Source: Streptomonospora nanhaiensis
GTDB lineage: Bacteria; Actinomycetota; Actinomycetes; Streptosporangiales; Streptosporangiaceae
NCBI RefSeq assembly: GCF_026642255.1
Contig: NZ_CP113264.1
Coordinates: 5,518,001 to 5,582,000, forward strand
Direction of reading: 5' to 3'
Length of the DNA stretch: 64,000 bases
Shown: positions 51,588 to 59,465 of the stretch, piece by piece
Layout: each line of letters begins with the position of its first letter
Position numbering within the stretch: the stretch's first letter is position 1
Program-made: the position numbers and the translations under genes
Notes under the pieces: generated by a model
The model's database searches: none
The model's input: only the letters and a program-made list of their open reading frames with translations
Told to the model about the DNA's origin: nothing

Positions 51588-52070
51588 GCGCTCTCGCCCC
51601 TTCCCGCGCCCTTCCGGGCCGTCCCCGTCCGAGCCCGTCCGGCCGGGGGCGGCCCGGACCCGTGCGCGGGGACGGGAACGGGAGCGGGGGCGGACCCGTA
51701 TGTGGGACGGCGGGCGAGCGCGGGGACGGGAGCGGACCCGTACGCGGGGCGGGGGCGGCAGGCGCCCGTCCCCGGGGCGCCGCCGCGGGGAGCGCACACC
51801 GGTGTCGGCGGCCCCCGGGGACCCCCTGTATCCAAGGAAACCCGGAAACCCTCCGCGGCGCCAGGCCGTCCGTCCGCCTGTGGACGGCGCGGGCGCGCAC
51901 CGCGTTCCGGGGACCGGGGCGGGCCCCCGACCGGGCCCGGCCGATGGGAAGGACCACGCGGTTCGGGGTGGTCGGGCAGGTCGGGCGCGGGTACGGTCGG
52001 GAGGAAGGCCCGCGTCCGCCCGCCTGGGACGGACGACCTGCGGGAGGACGAACACCGAGGTGGGGACAGC
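51588..52070. other. Gene-free region after ald with imperfect repeats
   Basis: 483 bases of extremely GC-rich sequence without a credible gene. CGGACCCGT occurs at 51655, 51691 and 51733 within related G-rich units (GGGACGGGA-type), spaced 36 and 42 bases. The right end carries GAGGTGGGG before the GTG at 52071. Confidence 0.45.
51655..51760. repeat. Imperfect direct repeats of about 36-42 bases
   Basis: Three CGGACCCGT cores, each followed by a CGCGGGG- or TGTGGGA-like stretch and GACGGGA/GCGGG runs. The units are too diverged to be a recent tandem array. Function unknown. Confidence 0.35.
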
Positions 52071-53219
52071 GTGGCACACACCGGCTCGGCGACCGCGACA
52101 CGGATCGTCGAACTCGAGCTGATCCGACTGCGGCCCGCGTCCGGCGGGCGGAGCGCCGACACCGACGGCCCCGTCCTCGTCAGAGTGGCCGACGGCGAGG
52201 GGCTCTGCGGCTGGGGAGAGCTCCCCGCCGCCACCGGGGCCCAGTGGGAGGCCCTGACCGCCGGGTTCGCCCCGGCCCTGCTCCGGCACACGTGGAGGCG
52301 CCCCACCGAGGCGGGCGACGCCTGGGCCGACCTCCCGCGGGATCCCGCTGTGGCGAACGCCCTGGACACCGCCTGCTGGGACCTGTGGAGCCGACAGCGC
52401 GGGACGCCGCTGTCGCACGCCCTCGGCGGTGAGCGCACCGCGCTCACCGCGGGGGTGACCCTGGCCCGCCAGGTCACCCTGGAGTCGGTGGTCACGGAGG
52501 TGAACCGGCAGGTCGGTTCGGGTTTCCGGCGCATCAGGCTGGAGGTGGAGCCGGGGTGGGACGCCGACGTGGTCCGGGCCGTGCAGACCAGTTTCCCGTT
52601 CCTGGTCCTCCAGGTGGACTGCGGAGGCCGCTACACGGAGTCGCCCGCCGACCTGGACTCGCTGCGCGCCATGGACGGGCTGGGCCTCCTGGCCGTCGAG
52701 GACCCCTTCGCTCCGGGCGACCTGGCCGCCCACGCGCGCCTGGCCTCGGAGCTGCGCACCCCTGTCGCCCTGGGCCGGGGGCTGTCGTCGGTGGAGGACC
52801 TGGACGACGCGATCCGCGCCGAGGCGGGCGGGGCCGTCAACGTGGACCCGACCCGGTTGGGCGGGCTGACGTCCGCCCGGCGCGCGGTGGACCGCGCCGT
52901 GGACGCGGGCTGGCAGGTGTGGTGCGGCTCGTCGGCGACGACCGGGATCGGCCGTGCGGCCGTGGTCGCGCTGGCGTCCCTGACCGGGGCGGCCCTCCCG
53001 GTGGAGATGCCCGGCGCCGGGAACCGCAGCCGCGACCTGGTGGTGCCGCCGGTGCGCGCCCATGACGGTGTGGTGCCGATCCCCTTGGCGGAGAGCGGGC
53101 TGGGACACGGGGTGGACCGGGCCGCGGTGGCCGACCGGACCGCGCGGTCCCTGGTGGTGGACGCGGACGGGCCGCGCGAGGTCCGCGCCGCGCGCGAGGC
53201 CCGCGGCCGACGCCGCTGA
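52071..53219 (+). CDS. Enolase-superfamily OSBS/N-acylamino-acid racemase homologue with degraded active site
   Basis: 382-residue homologue of o-succinylbenzoate synthase (MenC) and N-succinylamino-acid racemase. The fold is clear: GWGELPAATGAQWE, ALDTACWDLWSRQRG, EPGWDADVVRAV, TRLGGLTSARRAVDRAV and WCGSSATTGIGRAA. By eye, the catalytic KxK (RIKLKIEPG in active relatives) is RLE (RIRLEVEPG), the second catalytic Lys (NIKPGRVGG) is Asp (NVDPTRLGG), and the third metal Asp (LDES) is Gly (LGRG). The first two metal ligands remain (QVDCG, VEDP). Normal MenC catalysis is therefore unlikely. GTG at 52071 has a G-rich ribosome-binding region. Confidence 0.82.
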   Translation: MAHTGSATATRIVELELIRLRPASGGRSADTDGPVLVRVADGEGLCGWGELPAATGAQWEALTAGFAPALLRHTWRRPTEAGDAWADLPRDPAVANALDTACWDLWSRQRGTPLSHALGGERTALTAGVTLARQVTLESVVTEVNRQVGSGFRRIRLEVEPGWDADVVRAVQTSFPFLVLQVDCGGRYTESPADLDSLRAMDGLGLLAVEDPFAPGDLAAHARLASELRTPVALGRGLSSVEDLDDAIRAEAGGAVNVDPTRLGGLTSARRAVDRAVDAGWQVWCGSSATTGIGRAAVVALASLTGAALPVEMPGAGNRSRDLVVPPVRAHDGVVPIPLAESGLGHGVDRAAVADRTARSLVVDADGPREVRAAREARGRRR

Positions 53220-53302
53220 CCCCGCGCCGGGCGGGCGTGCCCGCGGTCCCCGCAGCGCCGCTCCGCACGCGGCGGGGCGCTGCTGCGGAGGGCGCGCACC
53301 TA

Positions 53303-53326
53303 TAACCGAACGCCGTTAGGTAGAGT
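53303..53326 (+). promoter_or_regulatory. Possible operator and -10 before MaoC-type gene
   Basis: TAAC-N8-GTTA at 53303-53318 is followed by TAGAGT (53321-53326), a -10-like hexamer about 50 bases before the GTG at 53379. A TetR-like repressor could bind here; this is a weak inference from symmetry and position. Confidence 0.3.
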
Positions 53327-53378
53327 TGCGGCACCGTCCGGCCCCGACCCCCGGACCCGACGTGACAGTGGAGGCGCG

Positions 53379-53834
53379 GTGCGCGTATTCGCCGACATCA
53401 ACGAGGTGCTCTCAGCCGAGGGCGAGCACCTGGGCCACACCGACTGGGTGACCATCGGCCAGGACCGGATCTCCCTCTTCGCCGACGCGACCGAGGACCA
53501 CCAGTGGATCCACGTCGACCAGGAGAGGGCGGCCGACGGCCCCTTCGGCACCACCATCGCGCACGGGTTCCTGACCCTGTCGTTGCTGGCCCACTTCTCC
53601 CAGTCGATCATCTCGGTCACCGAGAAGCCGAGCATGTCCGTCAACTACGGGCTGAACAAGGTGCGGTTCCTCCAGCCCGTCGCGTCCGGCTCCCGCGTCC
53701 GCGACGGCGTGGAGATCGTCTCCGTCAAGGAGACGCCCAAGGGCTACCTGGTCTGCACCCGGCACACCGTGGAGATCGAGGGCTCCGAGCGCCCCGCGCT
53801 CGTCGCCGAGTCCCTCGGCCTCTGGGTGCCCTGA
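53379..53834 (+). CDS. MaoC-like hotdog dehydratase
   Basis: Hotdog-fold protein of 151 residues like (R)-specific enoyl-CoA hydratases. The hydratase motif is visible in FADATEDHQWIHVDQERA near residue 35 (catalytic Asp and His), followed by TIAHGFLTLSLLAHF, which lines the acyl tunnel. GTG at 53379 has TGGAGG upstream. The natural acyl-CoA is not evident; no beta-oxidation genes are adjacent. It is convergent with the glycosyltransferase operon. Confidence 0.9.
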   Translation: MRVFADINEVLSAEGEHLGHTDWVTIGQDRISLFADATEDHQWIHVDQERAADGPFGTTIAHGFLTLSLLAHFSQSIISVTEKPSMSVNYGLNKVRFLQPVASGSRVRDGVEIVSVKETPKGYLVCTRHTVEIEGSERPALVAESLGLWVP

Positions 53835-53934
53835 CCGCGCGGGCCCCGGGCTCCCGGGGTCCGGGCCGGACGCGCCCCGGGGCCCGGTGCCCGGTGCCCG
53901 GGGCGCGTCCGTCGCGGTGCGCGGCGGCCCGCCC

Positions 53935-55620
53935 TCAGCGGGCGATCCTGCGCAGGATGCGGCGCCCCAGGCCGGGGGTGAACCAGCGCAGTTTGCGCTC
54001 GGCCCGCTCCGCGCGCCTGCGGAGCCTCTGCGCCTCGGCGCGCGCCTGGTTCAGCTGGTGGCGGAGCGCCTCGGCGGAGTCCTCCGCCCGCTCCTCGTCC
54101 GCGGGACCGGCCCCGTCCGCCACCACAAAGGCCTGCGCGGACGCCCACTGGACGCCGAACAGCTCCTCGACCAGCTGGTCCAGCTCCTTCGGCTCCGCCT
54201 CGGGCTCCAGGTGGCGGGCGCGGGCGAACGCGGACGTGCGCTCCAGGCGCAGCACCCCGTCCCCCGCCCGCGTGGCGCCTGGCAGGGGCGCGCAGAACAG
54301 GCCGTCGCCCCGCCGGTCCAGCAGCGCCACCAGGTTCGCGACGGCGTTGTCGCGCGGTTCCGCCCCGGCGGGGACGTGGAGGCGGAAGGGCACCCGCGGG
54401 TCCTCCTCCGGGTCTCCCTCGGTGAAGCGCACCCGGGGGTCTCCCCGGAAGGTCTCCCGCACCAGGCGCAGGTCCAGCCGCTCGTCGTCCAGCGGGGAGT
54501 GCCGCCCCTCGTCCAACACGCCCCACGGACCGCGCAGCCACAGCCGCACGTCCGGCGTCGTGCCCCGCAACAGGCCGGAGGCGGTGGTGTCCGCCTCCTC
54601 CAGGGTGGCCTCGGCCACGTCGAGGACGATGTCGACCCGGGGCACCTCCCACTGCCGGTCGGGGCGCTTGTTGCGCAGGTGGAAGTCCGGGACCCGGTTG
54701 GAGACGTAGGGCCCCCGGTACCGCGTGCCCCTCTCCTTCTCCTGCTGCATCTGGGAGCGGCCCAGGTGCCAGCTGCTGGTGTCCGGGTCGGGGACGAACA
54801 CGGCGCCCCGCTGGGCCAGGCGGTGCCCCAGTTCGCTGTCGCCGCCCAGGATCAGGTCGGCGTCCATCCCGCCCGCCGCCTCGAACAGGGTGCGGTGCAG
54901 CGAACCCGTGGCCCCGACGAACACCTTGAAGGCCCCGTGGTGCGCCGTGCGCAGGCCGTCGGTGCGCTCGACGACCTCCTCGATCCAGTGCGTGTCGGCG
55001 GTCTCCCGGTCGAACAGGTCGGCCGCCCGCCCCGCCCGCACCTGCTCGGCCACGTACTCCGGATCCAGCGCCTCCGGGTCGAAGTCCACGAACAGCTTGT
55101 GCCCCAGAACCACGGCGTAGTCGAGGAGGTGGTGCCACCGCATCTGCGACTCGACGTGCTCCCGGTACACCAGCATGTCCGAGTCCAGGCGCAGCACGAC
55201 CGCGCCCTCGGACGCCGCGGCGCCGGTGTTGAAGGCGTGCCCCGACCCCCATCCGCCCGGAGCCGACACCAGCAGCCGCGTGTTCTCCGGACGCACCCGC
55301 GGCAGCTCCAACGGCTCCGGAGAACCGTCGTCCACCACGACCACCTCCATCAGACGCGACGGATAACTCTGCGCCGACAACGACGCCAGCACCATCGCCA
55401 ACTTCTCCGGATGACCGTGCGCCGGAACCACCACCGACACCGACAGCGTCGGCTCCCACCCCCCCAGAACCGGCGGCACGAGCGGTGAGTAGTCGTTGCG
55501 GTACAGCCTGGGCTGCGCCGCGGGCGCCGGGTCGGTCGGCGCCGTCCCCTGGCCCTCCGGCCCGCCGGCGCCGCGCCCGGCGGGTACCTCCTTGCTGGAG
55601 GCGCTGTCTGAGGTGGTCAA
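53935..55620 (-). CDS. GT2 glycosyltransferase, small type, copy 1
   Basis: 561 residues. A short Pro-rich leader is followed by a GT-A domain: SVSVVVPAHGHPEK near residue 57, MEVVVVDDGSPEPLEL, the metal-binding DxD in LRLDSDMLVY near residue 142, and GGDSELGHRLAQRG. A second region of about 170 residues (RLWLRGPWGVLDEG, LPGATRAGDGVLRLERTSAF) may bind another ligand or partner. A charged coiled coil and basic LGRRILRRIAR end the protein. TTG at 55620 overlaps the preceding gene's stop (TTGA). It is about 70% like the copy at 57801-59465 by eye and shares a 260-nt tract with it at 259 of 260 positions. Probably builds a surface glycan. Confidence 0.88.
   Translation of the reverse strand: MTTSDSASSKEVPAGRGAGGPEGQGTAPTDPAPAAQPRLYRNDYSPLVPPVLGGWEPTLSVSVVVPAHGHPEKLAMVLASLSAQSYPSRLMEVVVVDDGSPEPLELPRVRPENTRLLVSAPGGWGSGHAFNTGAAASEGAVVLRLDSDMLVYREHVESQMRWHHLLDYAVVLGHKLFVDFDPEALDPEYVAEQVRAGRAADLFDRETADTHWIEEVVERTDGLRTAHHGAFKVFVGATGSLHRTLFEAAGGMDADLILGGDSELGHRLAQRGAVFVPDPDTSSWHLGRSQMQQEKERGTRYRGPYVSNRVPDFHLRNKRPDRQWEVPRVDIVLDVAEATLEEADTTASGLLRGTTPDVRLWLRGPWGVLDEGRHSPLDDERLDLRLVRETFRGDPRVRFTEGDPEEDPRVPFRLHVPAGAEPRDNAVANLVALLDRRGDGLFCAPLPGATRAGDGVLRLERTSAFARARHLEPEAEPKELDQLVEELFGVQWASAQAFVVADGAGPADEERAEDSAEALRHQLNQARAEAQRLRRRAERAERKLRWFTPGLGRRILRRIAR
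55223..55482 (-). repeat. Near-identical tract within glycosyltransferase copy 1
   Basis: 260 bases matching 59086-59345 with a single difference, covering the start of the GT-A domain. Its codons (AGT, TAT, TTG, CAT, GTT, CGT) are unlike the C/G-ending codons around it. A second strongly conserved pair is 54370-54564 and 58233-58427. Confidence 0.85.
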
Positions 55621-57647
55621 CTTTGTCCCCCCGAGTGCTCGGTGTGCGGGGCGGCCCGGCCGAGCGGCTCCGCTTCCCCCTCCATGAGGGAGTTGGGCCG
55701 CCAGCCCGACCACTGCTTGGTGTGGTTGCGCAGGAAGTAGCCCAGGTCCACCTCCCACGTGTGTCCGGCTCCCGCCCTGCGCAGGAGGTATCCGAGACCG
55801 TGGGTGCGGTAGATGCGGCCGCCGGCCTGCCGTACGGCGAGCAGGAACTGGCTGTCGATCGCCCGGGGCAGCGGGCGGAAGCCCCCGACGTCCTCCAGCA
55901 CCACGCGGTCGGTGAGGATCGTGCTGCCGACCACCTGGGCGTTGGGGAACTCCGACCGGTAGCTGCGCCACACGGTCAGGTCGAGCTCCTGGAGGTAGGT
56001 GAAGTTCTGGCTGATGCCCACGACGTCGGCCCCGGAGTAGGCCCTGGACAGCATCAGGTCGGAGAGGTGTTCGGGGCCGTACCAGTCGTCGTCGTCCCAC
56101 TTGGCGACGACCGTGCCGGAGGCCCGGTCCACCGCCTCGTTCATCACCGCGCCGAAGACCTTGTCCCCGTCCGCCTCGTGCACGGTGATGGCGTGGCCGA
56201 GGGCGGAGAACCCGCGTACGGCCTCCTCCACCGGGGGCAGGGAGGCGGAGAACCCGTGCAGGGCGAGGACCACCTCGAACCTGACGTGGCGCTGCCGGGC
56301 CACCTGGGCGAGGGCGAACCCCACCAGGTCGGGGCGCCGGGTGCACAGGACCACGGAGACCAGCGGGTCCGGGACGACGGGGATGCCCGCCTCCTCGGCC
56401 AGCGCGCGCCACCTGGTCCGCCGCCCGTGGGCGCGCAGCGCGGCGCGGCGCAGCCGGATGCTGTGCTCCTCCCGCGCCAGGCCGTCGAGCATGTCCTCCT
56501 CCTCGGCGGAGGTGAGGAGGTCGGTGAGGGGCTGTCCGAGTCCGGCGGCCCACGCGGGCACGGGGCCGCTCACCAGCGGGACCCCGCCCGCGGCGAGGGA
56601 GGCGACCGCCCTCACCGCCGCCGCCGGCCCGGCGTGCCCGGACCAGTCCACCCGGACGACGCGCAGGTCGCGGATCCGGTCCAGGTCGACGTCGGTGAGG
56701 CCGCCGTCGGCGGGCACGGTCACCAGGACGTCCCCGTCGGTGCGGATGACGGCGCGCGATCCGTCGACGGTCAGGTCCGCAACGGGGCCCTTGGTCCTCT
56801 TGTTGAAACCCATGGGGTTGACGAGGCGCTCGTCGATCGGGGCGACGGCGCTCACCGGGTCGGGGCCCCGGACCCTGAGCGCCGCGGCCGGGCCGTCGGT
56901 GTCGACCCGGGACTCCCACGAGTCCGCCCCGGTGGTGGAGCGGTCCAGCGCGGGGACGGCCACGTCCTCCCACAGCGGCAGGGAGGCGCCCTCCTCCGTG
57001 CGCAGGACCAGGTCGGCGGCGGGTGTGACCCGGATCAGCGGAACCGGCCCCACCGGACCGACCGGCGTGGCCTCCGGGTCGCCCGGGCTCCACAGGTGTG
57101 CCTGCGGTCCGTGGAGCCCGGCCCGGATCCCGCTCCCGGGGCCCCTCCGGCGTCCCCGCCCGCCGTGGAAGACCGCTGCGAGCGCCGGCGCGACGTCGGT
57201 CCCGCTGGGGAAGAAGAGCTCGCACACCCATCCGCCCTTCTCCGCCCTGCGCACCCGCAGCTCGTGAAGGTCGTTCCACTCCTCGATGCCGGGCGGTGAG
57301 GGGGCCAGGCCCCCGTGGTGGCCGGGGATGTGCGCCACGGCCACGAGGAGGTGGACGGCCCGGGGCAGGTGTGCGGCGAGGGTCACGGCCCTGCGCAGGT
57401 CGGTGAGGCTGGCGGCGACGACGGCGACCAGGCCGACCGCGGGCCGGCCCCCGTCCCCGCCGGTCCCTCCTCCGGGGAGCACCAGCTCCCCCACCGGGTG
57501 GGTCCCCAGGTCGAGGAGGAGGTCGTCGGGCCGCAACCGCAGGGAGGCGAGTTCGTCGAGGACACCGCCCCCGGCTCCGATCCGGCACAGTACGGCGCGC
57601 TCGTCACCGCGTGTGCGCAGGGCCTGGCTGATGGCGGAGGTGATCAT
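55617..57647 (-). CDS. GT2 glycosyltransferase, large type, copy 1
   Basis: 676 residues. The first 420 or so form a region I cannot assign (contains GWVCELFFPSGTDVAPALAA and NPMGFNKRTKGPVADL). A GT-A domain follows: VSVVLCTRRPDLVGFALAQV near residue 427, the acidic metal motif AKWDDDDWYGPEHL near residue 515, and LEDVGGFRPLPRAIDSQFLL. ATG at 57647 has a GAGG 7-10 bases upstream and starts MITSAISQALRTRGDE, matching the paralogue's MITPALREALRARGDE. The stop overlaps the TTG of the small-type gene. Together the two genes form a module repeated next door. Confidence 0.87.
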   Translation of the reverse strand: MITSAISQALRTRGDERAVLCRIGAGGGVLDELASLRLRPDDLLLDLGTHPVGELVLPGGGTGGDGGRPAVGLVAVVAASLTDLRRAVTLAAHLPRAVHLLVAVAHIPGHHGGLAPSPPGIEEWNDLHELRVRRAEKGGWVCELFFPSGTDVAPALAAVFHGGRGRRRGPGSGIRAGLHGPQAHLWSPGDPEATPVGPVGPVPLIRVTPAADLVLRTEEGASLPLWEDVAVPALDRSTTGADSWESRVDTDGPAAALRVRGPDPVSAVAPIDERLVNPMGFNKRTKGPVADLTVDGSRAVIRTDGDVLVTVPADGGLTDVDLDRIRDLRVVRVDWSGHAGPAAAVRAVASLAAGGVPLVSGPVPAWAAGLGQPLTDLLTSAEEEDMLDGLAREEHSIRLRRAALRAHGRRTRWRALAEEAGIPVVPDPLVSVVLCTRRPDLVGFALAQVARQRHVRFEVVLALHGFSASLPPVEEAVRGFSALGHAITVHEADGDKVFGAVMNEAVDRASGTVVAKWDDDDWYGPEHLSDLMLSRAYSGADVVGISQNFTYLQELDLTVWRSYRSEFPNAQVVGSTILTDRVVLEDVGGFRPLPRAIDSQFLLAVRQAGGRIYRTHGLGYLLRRAGAGHTWEVDLGYFLRNHTKQWSGWRPNSLMEGEAEPLGRAAPHTEHSGGQS

Positions 57648-57715
57648 CGGGCGACCTCGGTGAGTTGGGTGCGCGGGGCGGGAGCCCGTCGGACGCGTGT
57701 CGGTCACTGCGTCCC

Positions 57716-57746
57716 AGACTAACCAATATGATCACTCTGGGTGCAA
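57716..57746 (-). promoter_or_regulatory. Possible promoter for glycosyltransferase module 1
   Basis: On the minus strand TTGCAC (57746-57741) and TAGTCT (57721-57716) are 19 nt apart in an AT-rich patch of the 153-base gap between the two modules. Transcription would start about 60 bases before the ATG at 57647. Confidence 0.35.
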
Positions 57747-57800
57747 ACATGACCGCGTGTCGTGATCGATTGGCTCCCGGCCCCGCGGGCCGCCCCGGCG

Positions 57801-59465
57801 TCAGCGCGCGAACCTGCGCAGCACCCTCTCCACCGTCCCCGGCTTGGACCAGCGGAGCTTGCGCTCCGCGCGCTTGGCCCGGGCCGTCTGGCGCTCGACC
57901 TCGGCGCGGGCCTCCGCGAGCTTGCGGCGCAGCGCGTCGGCCTCGGCGTCGGACGCCCCGGCCTCCTCCTCCGCCGTCTCCCGTACGACGAACGGCTCCC
58001 CCGGCATCCAGTGGGTGGTGTGGACCTCCTCGACCACCCGGTCGAGGTCGCCGCCGGTCGCTCCGGGCTCCAGGTGGCGGGCGCGGGCGAACGCGGACGT
58101 GCGCTCCAGGCGCAGCACCCCGTCCCCCGCCCGCGTGGCGCCCGGCAGGGGCGCGCAGAGCAGGCCGGCCTTCTTGTCGTTCACGGTCCGCACCAGGTCC
58201 GCCACCATCGTGGGCGTGGGGGCGGCGCCCACGGGGACGTGGAGGCGGAAGGGCACCCGCGGGTCCTCCTCCGGGTCTCCCTCGGTGAAGCGCACCCGGG
58301 GGTCTCCCCGGAAGGTCTCCCGCACCAGGCGCAGGTCCAGCCGCTCGTCGTCCAGCGGGGACCGGCGTCCCTCGTCCAACACGCCCCACGGACCGCGCAG
58401 CCACAGCCGCACGTCCGGCGTCGTGCCGTCGAGCAGGGCCGAGACGGTGGTGTCGACGTCCTCCAGCGTGTGCGCCCCGACGTCCAGGAGGACGTCCGCG
58501 AAGGGCACCTCCCACTGCCGGTCCGGCCGCTTGCGACGCAGGTGGAAGTCCGGGACCCGGTTGGCCACGAAGGGCATGCGGTAGCGGGTGCCCGCGTCGC
58601 GGCGGGTCTGCATCTGGGAGCGGCCCAGATGCCAGCTGCTGGTGTCCAGGTCGGGTACGAACACGGCGCCCTGCTGCGACACCCGGTAGGCGAACTCGCT
58701 GTCGCCGCCCAGGATCAGGTCGGCGTCCATCCCGCCCGCCGCCTCGAACAGGGTGCGGTGCAGCGAACCCGTGGCCCCGATGAACACCTTGTACGAGAGG
58801 CGGTCGGCGGTGCGCAGCCGGTCGTGCTTGTTGATCAGGCGCTCGACCCAGTGCGTGTCGGCGGTCTCCCGGTCGAACAGGTCGGCCGCCCGCCCCGCCC
58901 GCACCTGCTCGGCCACGTACTCCGGGCTCAGCGCCTCCGGGTCGAAGTCCACGAACAGCTTGTGGCCCATCGCGACCCCGTAGTCGAGGAGGTGGTGCCA
59001 CCGCATCTGCGACTCGACGTGCTCCCGGTACACCAGCATGTCGGCGTCGAGTCTGAGGATCACCTGGCCGGACGAGGCGGCCACACCGGTGTTGAAGGCG
59101 TGCCCCGACCCCCACCCGCCCGGAGCCGACACCAGCAGCCGCGTGTTCTCCGGACGCACCCGCGGCAGCTCCAACGGCTCCGGAGAACCGTCGTCCACCA
59201 CGACCACCTCCATCAGACGCGACGGATAACTCTGCGCCGACAACGACGCCAGCACCATCGCCAACTTCTCCGGATGACCGTGCGCCGGAACCACCACCGA
59301 CACCGACAGCGTCGGCTCCCACCCCCCCAGAACCGGCGGCACGAGGACGCCGTGGTCGTTGCGCAGGACTCGGGGCTGCCGTGTGAAGTCGGCCCCCCAC
59401 CGCGGTGGCACGCGGGTGGCCGCGGCCGCGGTGGCGGGTTCGTGTCCGGTCTCTGTGGTGGTCAA
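57801..59465 (-). CDS. GT2 glycosyltransferase, small type, copy 2
   Basis: 554-residue paralogue of the protein at 53935-55620 with the same layout: GT-A domain (SVSVVVPAHGHPEK, DxD in LRLDADMLVY, GGDSEFAYRVSQQG), second domain with RLWLRGPWGVLDEG, coiled coil, and basic C-terminus VERVLRRFAR. The copies differ most in the acceptor-side segment (VERLINKHDRLRTADRLSYK against VEEVVERTDGLRTAHHGAFK; both start DTHW), which suggests different acceptors. TTG at 59465 overlaps the upstream large-type gene's stop (TTGA), exactly as in module 1. Confidence 0.88.
   Translation of the reverse strand: MTTTETGHEPATAAAATRVPPRWGADFTRQPRVLRNDHGVLVPPVLGGWEPTLSVSVVVPAHGHPEKLAMVLASLSAQSYPSRLMEVVVVDDGSPEPLELPRVRPENTRLLVSAPGGWGSGHAFNTGVAASSGQVILRLDADMLVYREHVESQMRWHHLLDYGVAMGHKLFVDFDPEALSPEYVAEQVRAGRAADLFDRETADTHWVERLINKHDRLRTADRLSYKVFIGATGSLHRTLFEAAGGMDADLILGGDSEFAYRVSQQGAVFVPDLDTSSWHLGRSQMQTRRDAGTRYRMPFVANRVPDFHLRRKRPDRQWEVPFADVLLDVGAHTLEDVDTTVSALLDGTTPDVRLWLRGPWGVLDEGRRSPLDDERLDLRLVRETFRGDPRVRFTEGDPEEDPRVPFRLHVPVGAAPTPTMVADLVRTVNDKKAGLLCAPLPGATRAGDGVLRLERTSAFARARHLEPGATGGDLDRVVEEVHTTHWMPGEPFVVRETAEEEAGASDAEADALRRKLAEARAEVERQTARAKRAERKLRWSKPGTVERVLRRFAR
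59086..59345 (-). repeat. Near-identical tract within glycosyltransferase copy 2
   Basis: Partner of 55223-55482; 259 of 260 positions agree. See the finding on gene conversion. Confidence 0.85.
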
